A stretch of 64,000 bases of DNA from Bugula neritina (Eukaryota > Bryozoa > Gymnolaemata > Cheilostomatida > Bugulidae): contig OZ037765.1 in NCBI GenBank assembly GCA_964035545.1, positions 33,045,004 through 33,109,003 on the forward strand, in the 5' to 3' direction. A program made the position numbers and the translations under genes. The notes below the pieces were generated by a model. That model searched no databases, was not told the origin of the DNA, and saw only the letters and a program-made list of their open reading frames with translations. Each line of letters opens with the position of its first letter. Position 1 is the stretch's first letter. This document shows positions 13,253-25,500 of the stretch, piece after piece.

Positions 13253-14680
13253 TCCTCCCCTCCAATCGAAAAGTACACTCGTCAACTAATACATTAATAA
13301 TAAAAAGAAATATAAAAAAACATAAGAATAAAACAGATCAAATATAAAAGCCATACTAATTTAAAATGCGAGAAAGAAACAGTCACGTCAACATGTTTTG
13401 ATGTACACCCCCACCAGATCGTGTAAGGAAGCATGAATATAAGGAAAAAGCGTCGTTCTCCCGCACAGTCCTGTCATGTGATCTGTCTCACCACAAGGTC
13501 GAATGCTTGTGGATAATTTCTTTGATACAGCCACACAAGGGGGGGGGGGTAAGAGCACACCCGTCTAGACAGAGCCAAACGTCAGTTTTGGTGGCGTCGA
13601 CATGCCACCGAAGAATCAAGCGTGGCAAAAGAATAATGTCTTTTAATATTGTCATGCAGTTATATGAGTTCCTGAATTATTAATATTATTACGATTATTA
13701 CTATCCGTCCTTTTCTGGTAGGCCAAGACAACGAGACAAAGTGACAGGCGAAAGAAGAGAAGAACTCCTATGATGTCTTTTACTTGGCTTGGTTATTAGT
13801 CATTATTTACTTCATGCAGGTATCTTTATTATTGTAGGCATCTTTATCGTCACCCGCTCATTGAGATTTTAGCTCCTTGCTGGAATCGAAGGGCATCATC
13901 CGCCATGGCAGCCACCTGGTCTGCTGTGCTGACCCTCCAAGAATTCAATGAAGCAATCGTAGCACGAGTCCAGTGCAAGAGTACAGCAAAGCGAATGCAG
14001 AAAGAGAACGATAGGTGACTGCGTGACGGTGGTGCCAGGAAAAAGAAGTGCCCGCTCCTCTATTAAAATCTCACCTGCAACAGAATACCAGAATTTGTTG
14101 TAGGAGTTTCCACCTGGTCAGTACAACACCGACAACTGAGTCACGCAATCTAGCAGCCCACTGATTATTAAAATCACACGGGCGGCTGCCTCACTCTAAG
14201 TCGTCAGTGAAATCATCTGACTTAGAAAACCAACTTTATCGTTATGATAAAGCGAGACTAATTTTTATGCTACCAGATTGAATTCCATCTAAATAATAAA
14301 ATTATGCTATGTAGACTTACCATAAGACAGTCACGGCATCAGTCTACTGCCCACTTAGGCTTTGTAGCTTATCAGCCTGCCGAGTACGTGCTCGCACGCT
14401 GACAGTCAAAATTGAAGAAAGCGCTCTTCACAGTGAAAGTGATTAGATAACACCCCCTTTCACTAGCGAGCTGGCTTTGCTCTTTTCTATACCCCCGGTG
14501 GTGTTATTATGGTATATATTTACACCATTGGGTAGGCAACTCACAGTTGTGTCTCCTTGTATTTAGGAAATGCAACTCTCAATTGCTTGTCTCCTAGATT
14601 TCTTTTGTGATAGCTGATGGATGTTTTTCCACTGCATCACACAAGAAATCTTTCAAATAAGATAGTGACGCACTAGTGCA
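13253..14680 (-). other. Element 1 region between pol and 3' LTR, no ORF
   Basis: About 1.4 kb with no usable frame. Its pol-proximal part (about 14380-14490) resembles the segment that precedes the zinc-finger ORF in elements 2 and 3 (shared AGAGCAAAGCCA and GAGCGCT blocks), but the zinc-finger ORF itself is absent. It contains a run of ten Gs at about 13540 and ends at the polypurine tract. Confidence 0.55.
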
Positions 14681-14684
14681 TTGG

Positions 14685-17600
14685 CTACGCTCCAACTGCA
14701 CTGGGGTTGCTGCTACTACTGGTGACTGTACCACCACAGGTGGTGTCACCAGTATGGGAGGGGGTCCACCAGTACGGGTGGTTCCTTCTCAGCTGCCTCT
14801 TCCTTATGAATTTGAGCAAATTCCATCTCATCCGGCGCGACAGGTGTGTCGGCCGGCTCCACTGGTGGTGTGGCCGGCTCAAACCGGTCTTCCGGTGTGT
14901 TGGCCGCCTCCTCCTGAGGTGGGGGCGGCTGGGGCGGGTCGGTCGGCATGTCGGCCGCTCCCTCCTGATCTAGCAGTACCTCCTCTATTTCTCTGTATGC
15001 CATGCCTCGCCCCCTCATGAGAGGGTGTCGAGCAGGCTCTAAGAGTGGAGGTGCTTGTACTGCCGCGTCAGGGCTCGCCCAGTGTGATTTCAACCGTGCT
15101 TCGTTCTAGATCGGCACCTGTCCGGAACGTTCCATTTTATAGGTGTGATTTGGCATCACCTCAATCACGCAATAAGGACCCACGAACTTCGGCTGCAACT
15201 TAGCCGCCTGTCCACACCGCCGGCGATAACTAGTCATCCAGACCCAGTCTCCCACCTAGTACAACGAGGGGGGTCATCAGGGTCACCACTCCTGACCTGC
15301 CACTGTTGTTCATGTAGCACCTCGTGAAATGTTCTCATGCGTTTCACAAGCTCGTCCACATAATCATGGACGCTGATCTCTGGAGCCGGAACATGATAAG
15401 TTACGTGCTTAGGAACCCTGCTTTCTCTCCACAGCATGAGAAAATTAAGGGTCTCCAGTGTACTGGAGTGAGGGGCACTACGGTAAGCTCGTATGATTTG
15501 CGGCAACAGCAAGTCCCACTCTTCCTGGCTCTTACCGATAAGCAGGCTTCTCAGTGAGTCAACTAGCATTCGGTTGTTCCTCTCCACAACCATATTTCCT
15601 TGCGGTTGATACGCATTTGGAATAGCCAGTGCATCAGCCTACCGCGTGAAATGGTCAGTTAAGACCAGTATCCAGTTATTACCTCTCACTGTCGTGGGCA
15701 TGGGGCCTACCAGATCTACAGCAACTACCTGCCACGAATGACCAGCATGAAGGCGGCACCTCTCTGTGGTCTCAGTGGAGTGGCTTACTGGCTTGGCATA
15801 CCTCACACTTCCGCACCCGGAGTTGGACATCCCGGGCCAATACCACTGAAGTTGAAGACACCTAGTCACCCGCCCAGCTCCTGCATGAGCCTGCTTATGG
15901 TGTCCCAGAACAAGTCCCGCCTCAGAGCAAACGGACAGACTACCCTCTCTCATTCCCGGTGATTTGCGCCGGTTTATAACGTTATCGTTAACAACCCATC
16001 ACCATTAAACCGGAGAGAGTCTTAGCGGTCGCAGAAATACTTAAACTCTGCACACCTAACCCGCTGTTCGGCCTCACTAGGCCGCCATATCTCCTTCTTG
16101 GCCCGGACTAGGTCAGTTACTACCCCTGGTAGTGTAGCTTGGAGCCGACACAGCTTCTTGACGTTCCTGAGCAGCGTGGGGTTTGCATGAAGATTTTGAA
16201 CAGCTTCACTATGGGCTTCGGACCGAAGTTGTCCTTTCTCCCAGCTGTATATACCTGCTTTCTCCACCTGTTCTTCAACGTCTAAGCGAAGGGGTCCATC
16301 ATCCCTACGCTCGATTTTTTGGCATTGCTTACGCCCATCTGCCTGGCGGCGGCTCAGTCCGTCGGCAATACCGCGTTTCTCACCGGGTCGATGTTCGATC
16401 CGATAAGAAAACTCTGCCAGGATTTTAAGCCGGCGCGCTACTTGGCTAGATGACTCAGCCCGTCGACACAGCTATGTCAAAGATGAATGGTCCGTTTATA
16501 ATCTGAATGTACGTCCGTACAGGTATGGTCTGCAGTGTTTCACCGCCTTGACTACTGCCAGGAGCTCTCTCCTGGTGGTACAGTAGTTCTTCTCAGGCGC
16601 CGACAGAGCCTTACTATAGTAAGCTACCACCACCTCACGGCCATCTTGGACCTGAGACAGCACAGCCCCCACATTATGGTTACTGGCATCAGTATCCAAA
16701 ATGTACTCTTTCGCCAGATCAGGATACGCCAAGATGGGCGCCTCTACCAAGGGATCCTTGAGGTGGTCAAATGCCTGCTGTTCTGTCTGTGTGCACTGCC
16801 ATCGCACCCCTTTTGCTGTCAGCCGGTTTAGTGGCTGTGAAATTCCTGCAAAGTTCGGTATGTACTGACGATAGTACCCTACCGCAATTCAGGGAGGTCG
16901 ACAGGGACAGCTCAGTCCGTCACAGCCCGTACCTTCTCGGGTCGGTGGCGACCCCGTCTTGACCAACCGCATGGCCCAGGTACTTAATCTCTTGCTGCAA
17001 CAATGTGCACTCAAAAGGCTTGAGCTTCAGACCAGCAGCTCGAAGTCTGTCAAACACCTCTCTGAGCCGACTGACATGAGTGTCGAAGTCGGGGGAGATG
17101 GCAATGACATCATCGAAATAGATGAGCAAGGTCTTCCAGTGTAACCCACTCAGGACCTGCTCCATGAGTTGCTGGAAAGTGGCCGGCATTGACGTAAGTC
17201 CGAACGGCAACACTTTCCATTTCCAGAGCCCATCCCGCGTAATGAACGCGGCCTTGTCCTGTGCATCAGAACTTAGGAGCACCTGCCAATACCCGCTTAG
17301 CAAATCCAACGTACTGAAAAACTTGCTACCAGCTAAGGCATCTAGCAACTCATCGATCTTAGGAAGAGGGTAAGCGTCCTGGATGGTCACGCTATTCAGT
17401 TTGCGATAATTCACGCAAAATCTCCAGCCCCTATCATTTTCCCGAACCAGGCCAACTGGAGAGCTCCAAGCACCATGAGCTGGCTCAATCCGGTCCCGTT
17501 TCGAAAGGTTTTGCACCTGTCGGCTCACTTTCCTTTTCCTTTGAAGTACCTAATCGGCGAGTCCGCTACCTGATACTCACCGTCCCAGCCGTCAGGTGTA

Positions 17601-18060
17601 TCTCATGACAGACAGCCTTCGCGGGGCCCATGTCATGATCGCTGCGACTGAACACATCCTTGTACTCAAAAAGTAGCTGCGCCACTACCAGGCGTTCCCA
17701 CTTACTCTCACAACCATCACAGGCATCCTCGTACAAATTTACTAGCTGTTCAGGCACCGGCCCCCTGCCGTCCCTAGTGAGTACCCGTCGAGCCTCGTTC
17801 GCTGTTTCCAGGGCCGGTCCGACATCCTCCTTCTGCATGGAGTAGAATTTCCCTACTAGTGACCCAGCCGGTAATTCTACCGGTTCCGTGAAAGGATTCA
17901 ACTCCCCCCGCTCATCCAGTCTATTCAAAGTGTTAGCGAGCTGGACGCCCCCCAGTGCACCCTCCACCACTCCTAAGTCGGAGACTTCCCTACAGTTCAC
18001 TCTGCAACGAATTGTAGCCCGAGAGCGCCCAGGTACAGTACAGCGCTGTACCACCTGCAC
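14685..18060 (-). pseudogene. pol: Gypsy pol remnant of element 1
   Basis: Read on the minus strand. 18060-17566: region between protease and RT. 17528-16920: reverse transcriptase, with FCVNYRKLN, PFGL and the catalytic YFDD. 16807-16496: RNase H start, ILDTDASNHNVGAVLSQ. 15953-15639: integrase zinc-binding N-terminus and first catalytic Asp (AVDLVGPM). 15593-15234: integrase C-terminal part with VVERNN (catalytic Glu). 15093-14746: proline/glutamate-rich tail. The pieces sit in different frames separated by stops and deletions, and the segment with the second integrase Asp is missing, so no functional polyprotein is possible. Antisense open frames over this region are shadows. Confidence 0.88.
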
Positions 18061-18384
18061 TCCTCCTACCGACGTTTTGTGGGCAAGCAGGTTACATCTC
18101 GGTCTTGCTCACACACGGGCGGCCGAGTAAATTCTCGGTCTTAGGCTCGTGTGGGCAACTGAGGGAAATCCCTGTCTCGATCCCACTTGTCGTACATCCC
18201 CTTATTAGGCAAACTTTCAAAGCGGCTTTTTGAGTGCCCCCGCCAAAGGTTTTGACAGGCTTTGCGGCCTACTGACTCTCCTTGGGGCTTGACACTTTGG
18301 CGAAGGCGGCCTCCTCACTCGATTGGGTTTGGGCGTTGGCCTTGGCCTTGGAGGGTTTAACCGAGGCCCACGGTCGGCGGAGTC

Positions 18385-18735
18385 TTAGGTAGTCTTAGGA
18401 CTTCTCCTAAGTCTCTGGAGCTGCACACGGGCATCTCGAGCAGTCAGCCCAAACCAGGCTCTCAACGCCTCGAAAATGTCGCCGACGTTTTGGCCTATTC
18501 CGTAGGGTTTAGCAGGCCCTTTCAGACACAACCGTAGCTGGATCAGAGTAACCCTGGCAGACCATTGACAGATGGCCGCCACATCACTGAACTTAGTACT
18601 AAATTTCTCCACATCCTCTTCTCCTGGGAAGAGGAGAGCACGTAAATGTTACTTGTCCATAGGCAGCGCTGGGCCGGCTATATCTTCCTCCACCGCTACC
18701 GGTTCCTGACGGGGTATGTCCTCATCGTCGGCCAT
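18385..18735 (-). pseudogene. gag: Gypsy gag remnant of element 1
   Basis: Starts at the ATG 18735 (MADDEDIP) and matches the gag start of elements 2 and 3. A stop replaces a tyrosine codon at about residue 29, and after 18385 roughly 0.9 kb of gag, including the zinc knuckle, is deleted relative to element 2. Confidence 0.8.
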
Positions 18736-18792
18736 TTTTTACTCCCTGGCTAGGAGCATTTGCAGTAAAAGAAATCCCAATGCTGCTACCAC

Positions 18793-19190
18793 TGTATTGA
18801 ATTTACAATTCACTATAAATTGTGGGTATACTTATGCAAAGCCAAATCACCAGATTTCGTACAAATTGAATGGACTTTATTATGGCGAATAATACAAGAA
18901 AGAAAACTGTTTACACTAGTACACACCACACGATTACATAATACAGAGTGATTTGCACACAACTTTTTATTATTAGAACTCGATCCACTCTGCCGGCTAC
19001 GCTGCCTAACTAGCTTCCACTACACATTTGCAGCTCCACCTACTATTTAATTGTTAATCACATTCCATTGGTCAACACGGTAGTGCCATCCGAACAACAT
19101 GATGCTGACTGCATCATGTAACTGTTCGAGATAGAGTTATTCTTTCGATATAAACTAACTGCTTGGGAACACCATACTAAACTCTTTACA
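18793..19190 (-). repeat. LTR of element 1, right copy (5' LTR in element orientation)
   Basis: Pair of 12855-13252. In element orientation it is followed by the candidate primer-binding site GTGGTAGCAGC. Confidence 0.9.
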
Positions 19191-19565
19191 ATAAATAGAT
19201 TCTATGTTCTCCATTTAACATTTCTTTAGACTTTATTTACCAATTCATTTTTTGTAAGTGATAACACAATAGTATGGATAAAAGTTTCAATATTGAGAGT
19301 TAGAGTAAGAATAATTATTATAAACAATTTAGAATAGCTGATGCCATCTTGAGTATACACTGTTGTTTCCTATCTATTCACACTCTTGGTATATTATTGT
19401 GATAGCTATCTTTGATATGAAAATACTAAACAATATTCAATTTATGTTCTCTTGTAGCCTGGAGGTCATTTAGGAGCTCAAACACACCAATAGTTACAAA
19501 GAAGAGATTCAACTGCTATAATGTAGATGAAACTCAACACTTAGTAAAGTGTATATAGGTCAGAC

Positions 19566-19587
19566 ATGGAGGAAGACACTTCTGAAG
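19566..19587 (+). CDS. Putative first coding exon of the large receptor gene
   Basis: ATG GAG GAA GAC ACT TCT GAA G followed by the donor GTACTC. It ends in phase 1, and the exon at 23848 begins in phase 1, so the join gives a sensible acidic N-terminus (MEEDTSEE). The weak donor and the 4.3-kb intron make this tentative; translation could instead start at the in-frame ATG at 23895. Confidence 0.45.
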
Positions 19588-22500
19588 GTACTCTACCATT
19601 ATTCTAATGTATTCAATGTAGTGCATTACTTTCTATATCATGTTGGGTGCCTGTGTACTTTATGATATGACAGCTCTATAGCTAGCTTGATGATACGTTT
19701 GAAATTACTTCAATGACATCTTTAGATAAAGTGCTAGTTTTAGAAATTAGGTTCGTTTCCCAGACTAGTGAAATTCTCTCTTTTTTACTGTGGTAAATTG
19801 TATTATGACCTAAAGTACACAATTATGCATAACACAGATCCTTAGGTCACAATTTTTGGTCTATATGCTGGCTTTTTTCTGTCATGAGTATAACTATTTA
19901 CGTTAAATAATTGACAATACAAATGGAGATTATATCAAATAGAAGCAAATGTCTCTATAACAGCTATGTTGTTGTGTTAATCTGCTTCCATCATATTATA
20001 TGCCATATAATAGCCAACAGCTCCATACTCTTGCCAAGCTCATAAACAGTGTAGTTAGGCTGTATTTCTTGGCGATAAGTTGACCCATGCTTTTCTTAGA
20101 ATTACCCCACACCTCTCTCCAGAAAGTTTGGAACACAGCTTCTACATTGGGTGTCTTTTACTGTTTTTGAGAAACTCTCCTAGGTAAAAAACGCTGAATG
20201 GACTTCAAGGTATCATTGGTTATCTTATGCTGAAACTACAAACTCTATGTAGCTTTAGTTCCCAAATCTCCATTTCCACCAAACTGTGATGTCAATTGTG
20301 AGAATTAGTTCTCCTGATTTTTGTGCTTGGGCTAACTGTTCAGTTATTTGTTCCTAAAACTCTATAGAGGTAAGGGGACACAACGGTCACAAAAGTAGAA
20401 AAGCCTGTCAGCCTGTGAGAGAACTTATTGATTTGGAGTTGTGATTTGTTTAATAAAAAGGTAGTGACATAAATATTTGGTCATTGTAGTTTCAACACTT
20501 GTAGAGCATACGTGTTGAAAAGGCGTGTCAAAAACTCTTTTCCCTACTTTTTTTAATTTTTTAAAGATGTTTCAAAACTTTTTACACTCAAAGGTAACAA
20601 GCCTAGATTTCACTGATAATGTTGCCATTGCTTGTCTCTATACATCACTTAACTAGTGTAATAACAAATTATTCTAAAATAAATTTTCTTTGAGCCACCA
20701 TTTATTTTCAATTTAGCCACATGCATGGACATAATGGGCCAAGCTGATTAAAGCACAATGTGGCACAATGGGCCACGCTGATTGGGGCACAATGGGCCAC
20801 CTGATCATTGCACCTTGAGCACTGTTATTAATTTGTTTGCCCAAAAAGTTATTTGAACTGTTAATAAAATCTATAGATATAGCCATTTCTGACCTTTTTG
20901 TGAAATATCAAAAGCATCATGCTAAGACTACCAAGTTACAAGGTTAAGCTGCCCTAAAATATACATCTATAGTGAGCCATTTTACACATCATACACAACA
21001 CTCTGCTGTTACTGTTAACGGATAGTCCTGCATGGTATCTATTATACATTATATCATTGAGGCCTTTGAGGGAATATATATGTATATGATTAAAACAAAT
21101 TGTGATTTGCTCATTCCCCCCTCTTCCTAACTCTAGCCATAAACTTCAGCCACCTTCAAGCTACCATCCATAGAAAAAAGTCCACTCGGAATTATGTAAC
21201 ACATGTTACTAAAGTTTTTTCTGGTGAAAGTTCTCCGTGAAGTGGAAATAGAAAAAACATGTTTAGTTCTAAACAGTACTGGTATAATGGCACCATAAAA
21301 ATGAGTGATGTGCGTTTAATTTTGCCTCCCACTGCTATATCTGTGGTGGCACAAACTGTACAGCTGAAACACAATTTTTACTATAGATCTGAAGGAGTAT
21401 TTTTAATTACTTGTGCATTGTAATAAATAAACAAAGATTAGATGCAACCAAATCAGCCTAATTTTAATATATTTTTTGTGTCCCCTCCCAGTGGCCTATT
21501 GTACTCAATACTGGGCCACAATGGGACAGTTTTTTTGCCATGGAAATTTCGTTATTCTGAAGCTTGTGAAAAAGATAGAAACAACAAACTGATATACTCA
21601 TTTTAGACAGCTGGTGTAACATTTAGACTAAAGATTATTGAACTAGTTACTTAAAAAACAGATGAATAAGAACAAAAATCTCTAAATTCGGCCCATTGTG
21701 ACCCCCTCCTCCTTACCCCTACTAGTTGAGTATTGACCAATTTGCTGAGATTACCTTGTCTCACCGAGGTCAAATAAGTCCAAATTATTTTTTTTTGCTT
21801 TTCTTACTGAGCCATTACTTCAATAATCTACATAGCAGTGTTAGTACAGAAAATAATTGTATGAAGTGTAAAAAATGTGTCATGAAACACATACTAATAT
21901 TGGTTTGTAAGGGGACAAATATAACGCTTTATGCGAGTGTATTATAAATAGTTCAACAACTCACAGACTTATAAACAATTTCATTGTTTTGTGGCAATGC
22001 TAATATTATAAGCATTTTAGGAAAAAGCTATAGAAAGGTTTTAGATAAATAGCAAATGATATCTTGTGAACTATAAACTCACTTTATCTCTACTATACTT
22101 GACTATATATATAACTGTATGAACTATATAACTTATACTTAATATAACATATTTTGTAATCAATAATGAGTATTATATACTTATGAGATATTCAATTTAA
22201 ATCCTATAAATTCTATTCCACCCTATAGACCTAAGAAACAAGTATATATAATAATATAATTGTATCTCTTATAACAACTGTATATACTATAATATAAATG
22301 TTGCTTCATCATCTCCAGTATAGACAATATCACTAGAGCAAGGTATAGTTTGGTGTCATATAAGCAGCTACAGTTTGGATATCTTCAGAGACACTGCCAG
22401 CTCACTAAGCTAGAAATCAACTTCAATCACATCTAAATATAATTAATAAAACTAAAAGTACCAGAAAAGTACCTGCATTGGGCCTTTACTTTTCCTAGTT

Positions 22501-25500
22501 TTATTTAGTGTAATGTCATATCATGCTTTCTTACAGTATATATTATGACTCAGAAACAGTCTGCAGTTGTTATTTCTTGTATGATAGTCTCTTTGGCCTT
22601 GGGTTCCTAAAGTTCCAGACCATGTCTTTGCAGGTAGACTACATGTTTGTAGGTCTTATTTTACTGACGATGTAGCTTTATTTTCATTTAGTGAGCCAGT
22701 CTAGCTTACAGCGACCATTAACTTACTTTGCTAGCTCTGCACTTAGTGTTGAAGTGAGCCTGAGAATATACTGAAGTTCTATGTCAGTCAGCTTCACAAT
22801 AACTTTGTGACCAATTTCAATACGTTTCTATTGAAGACACAGCAATAAATACATCTTTAATCAGTGCTTATATATATTTTGGTTGCATAACTTCTTCTTA
22901 TGTGAAGTTCATATATAAAAAGAGATAGATTATTATAGACTTTTAGCCGCAAACATAGAAACTGTTAGATTTCACAAAAGGATGTATAAAAAACTTAGGG
23001 AGGGGTATTAAAATAAGCCTTTACAGACCTGTAGATTCATACCTTAATTAAGCTATATATATAGGTTTGAATTCTGGATTACTTAAAAACATCGGAAGAG
23101 TTTCAGATTGACTCCATCAATATGGTTGTTGATCTACTATGCATGATAGGATATCAATGAAAATGTTAAAACATGGTAAGATTGAAGCTCTGTTGGTAAA
23201 AGTATCAACTGTTCTGGGTGAATCATACCTTTAAGTTGCAAAATGTAACAAAATACGAACTGCTTGGTAAATTGTGTGGCAGTCAACCAAGCTTTGTTTA
23301 CAGACCAACTCGAATGCTCTCTTTTCAATATGTTTACTTTCTCTACCAGATCCCTTGATGGTTACAAATGGCTGCTAATTAAAAATAATAATTAAATTAT
23401 TACATAATTTTAAAAATAATTGCACTATAGATAGAGTAAAATAATCATCCTTGCAATTAAAAACATTCACAATAGTACTGCCTGATTAAAATGCTTGTCG
23501 TGGGTACAGAGCTGATCGTTATGAGTTTATCATATATACTGGAAGGTATACTTTGTACATAACTGACTTCAAATACATACTCTATCAGATCATAAATTCT
23601 TTCAACTAATTACAAGAAATGATTGGTAACTACTGCTGCACCCAACCAAATGGGTTTGACAACTATTTAGATATCTAAGATGATGAATATACATGAAGTA
23701 GACGGCACTGTATCCCATCATTTCTTATTATTCAACCTGCATTAACTGTCTGCAATAACACTGTGTTGAAAAGAAATGGCATAACCACAAATTAAGCTAC
23801 AGCATCTGTATGATATTATAAATGCTATCTATAATTTCTTGATCCAGAGAGTCTCAGAATCTGGTTTAGACATTCTGGAGAGAATCCTGTAGACATGGAA
23901 GATGTTTGCTGGGCTGCAACCAAATCATATACTTTGAGTGAAGTGAAGACTCAAGTTGGGAGTTATCAACTCACTCACCTCAAGTTAGAGAAGAAAATTC
24001 CTAAGAATATAGGAGAGATTGCTTCACATGCTGTTTGTTTGGTATTCCGTAATATGACTGACAAGGAGAGTCTGAATAAGTGAGTATTTAGTTGAGTATA
24101 TCTGAGTCAGACAACTCACACATATTGTATGATTTCAAGATGAATATGTTGATGACTCCTAAAAAGTTGTACTGTACATTATGTAATGCGATATTAAGAG
24201 TTGAATACACAGCAATGATATGATGTATATATTGTAACAATAACTTATATTCTTCTCTGATTGTATGTCTTTATATTGTATTTTTATATTACAGTATTAG
24301 TCAGCTGACTCAGTTAGAGGAACTAGACATAGGATACAATCCTCTCAACACAGTACCAGATGTTGTGTCATCACTCACATCACTCAAACAGTTGTATATG
24401 AGTGGATGTAGAATATCCAGTCTACCTGAGAGGTTTGTGTGTCACATGTTTATTATTTCTTCTTAACATCATACCCATCTCCCTTTAAAATATATTTATA
24501 CATAACTATTAGTATATAAGATATGTACAGGTTATAAATGTGTAGGTAAAAATTTGTATACCCACCTTAAGGTTTTGATAAAATACAATGAGATGGAAAA
24601 GGTGGAGTGCATCATGAATTGAAAAGCCACCCTCTCTCATGAAAAAGTGAATTATAATTTCGTTTTACTACTGTATTGAAATACCACAGTACTCCCTAGC
24701 TATAATGTAAAATAATATTGCTAAGCATTTTGCTAAAGGTTTCATCTGGAAAGAATACTTATAGATATAGAATATTATTGAAGAAAACAATGGTCTATAG
24801 GGGTTTGAGCTCGACAAAGGCTATTGATGATGTTAGGAAGACTATACCCAGTCATAATTGCTCCTGTGCCTCATGTGAATAAGTCCATAGCCCCATTTAA
24901 CAAAAACTCCTTTCATCAGGGATTTTCTCACAGGGATGATGATTAAATTTGCATCAGTTTTATTTTTAAATAAAATAATAGAATTATTTGTTATATAAAG
25001 CGATAACAGCTACTAGTGATATAATTTGTTACTGATCACTATCAAATCAAATGGTATTCATTATTAAATGAAACAAGTTAAGGTAAAATATCATGAGGAT
25101 TGCAAAAATATTTTTGTTTTATTGTTAGAATTTTTCAGGACTGTAAACTGCTGCATGATATTTTATTCTCTTCCTGTTGTAAATTTTTATATCATATTTT
25201 TATATTACAGTCTCTCCCAGCTGACTCAGTTAGAGGAACTAGACATAGGATACAATCCTCTCAACACAGTACCAGATGTTGTGTCATCACTGACATCACT
25301 TAAACAGTTGGATATGAGTCACTGTAGAATATCCAGTCTACCTAGGAGGTTTCTGTGTCACATGTTTATTATTTCTTCTTAACATCATTACCATCTCCCT
25401 TTAAATTATATTTATACATAACTATTAGTATATAAGATATGTACAGGTTATAAATGTGTATGTAGGTAGAATTTTGTACCCACCTTAAGGTTTTGATAAA

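Larger units (their letters stand above)
12855..19190 (-). mobile_element. Full-length, decayed Ty3/Gypsy LTR retrotransposon (element 1)
   Basis: A 6,336-bp element on the minus strand with two 398-bp LTRs (TG..CA ends), a 4-bp ATAA target duplication, a purine-rich tract beside the 3' LTR (complement of 13253-13264) and a candidate primer-binding site beside the 5' LTR. The gene order gag - protease - reverse transcriptase - RNase H - integrase is that of Ty3/Gypsy. Every frame is broken by stops, frameshifts and deletions, and the LTRs differ at roughly 30-40 positions by eye, so the copy is old and inactive. It lies just upstream of the large LRR gene in opposite orientation. Confidence 0.9.

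Noticed and set aside
14676-15020. Plus-strand proline-rich frame in element 1
   Set aside because: Antisense shadow of the proline/glutamate-rich pol tail on the minus strand.
25068-25382. Open frames such as the one starting MKQVKVKYHE before LRR exons (also at 39823, 48177, 49094) as separate small genes
   Set aside because: They are intron sequence read through the acceptor into the LRR exon. The upstream part is AT-rich and the real exon starts after the TTACAG acceptor.
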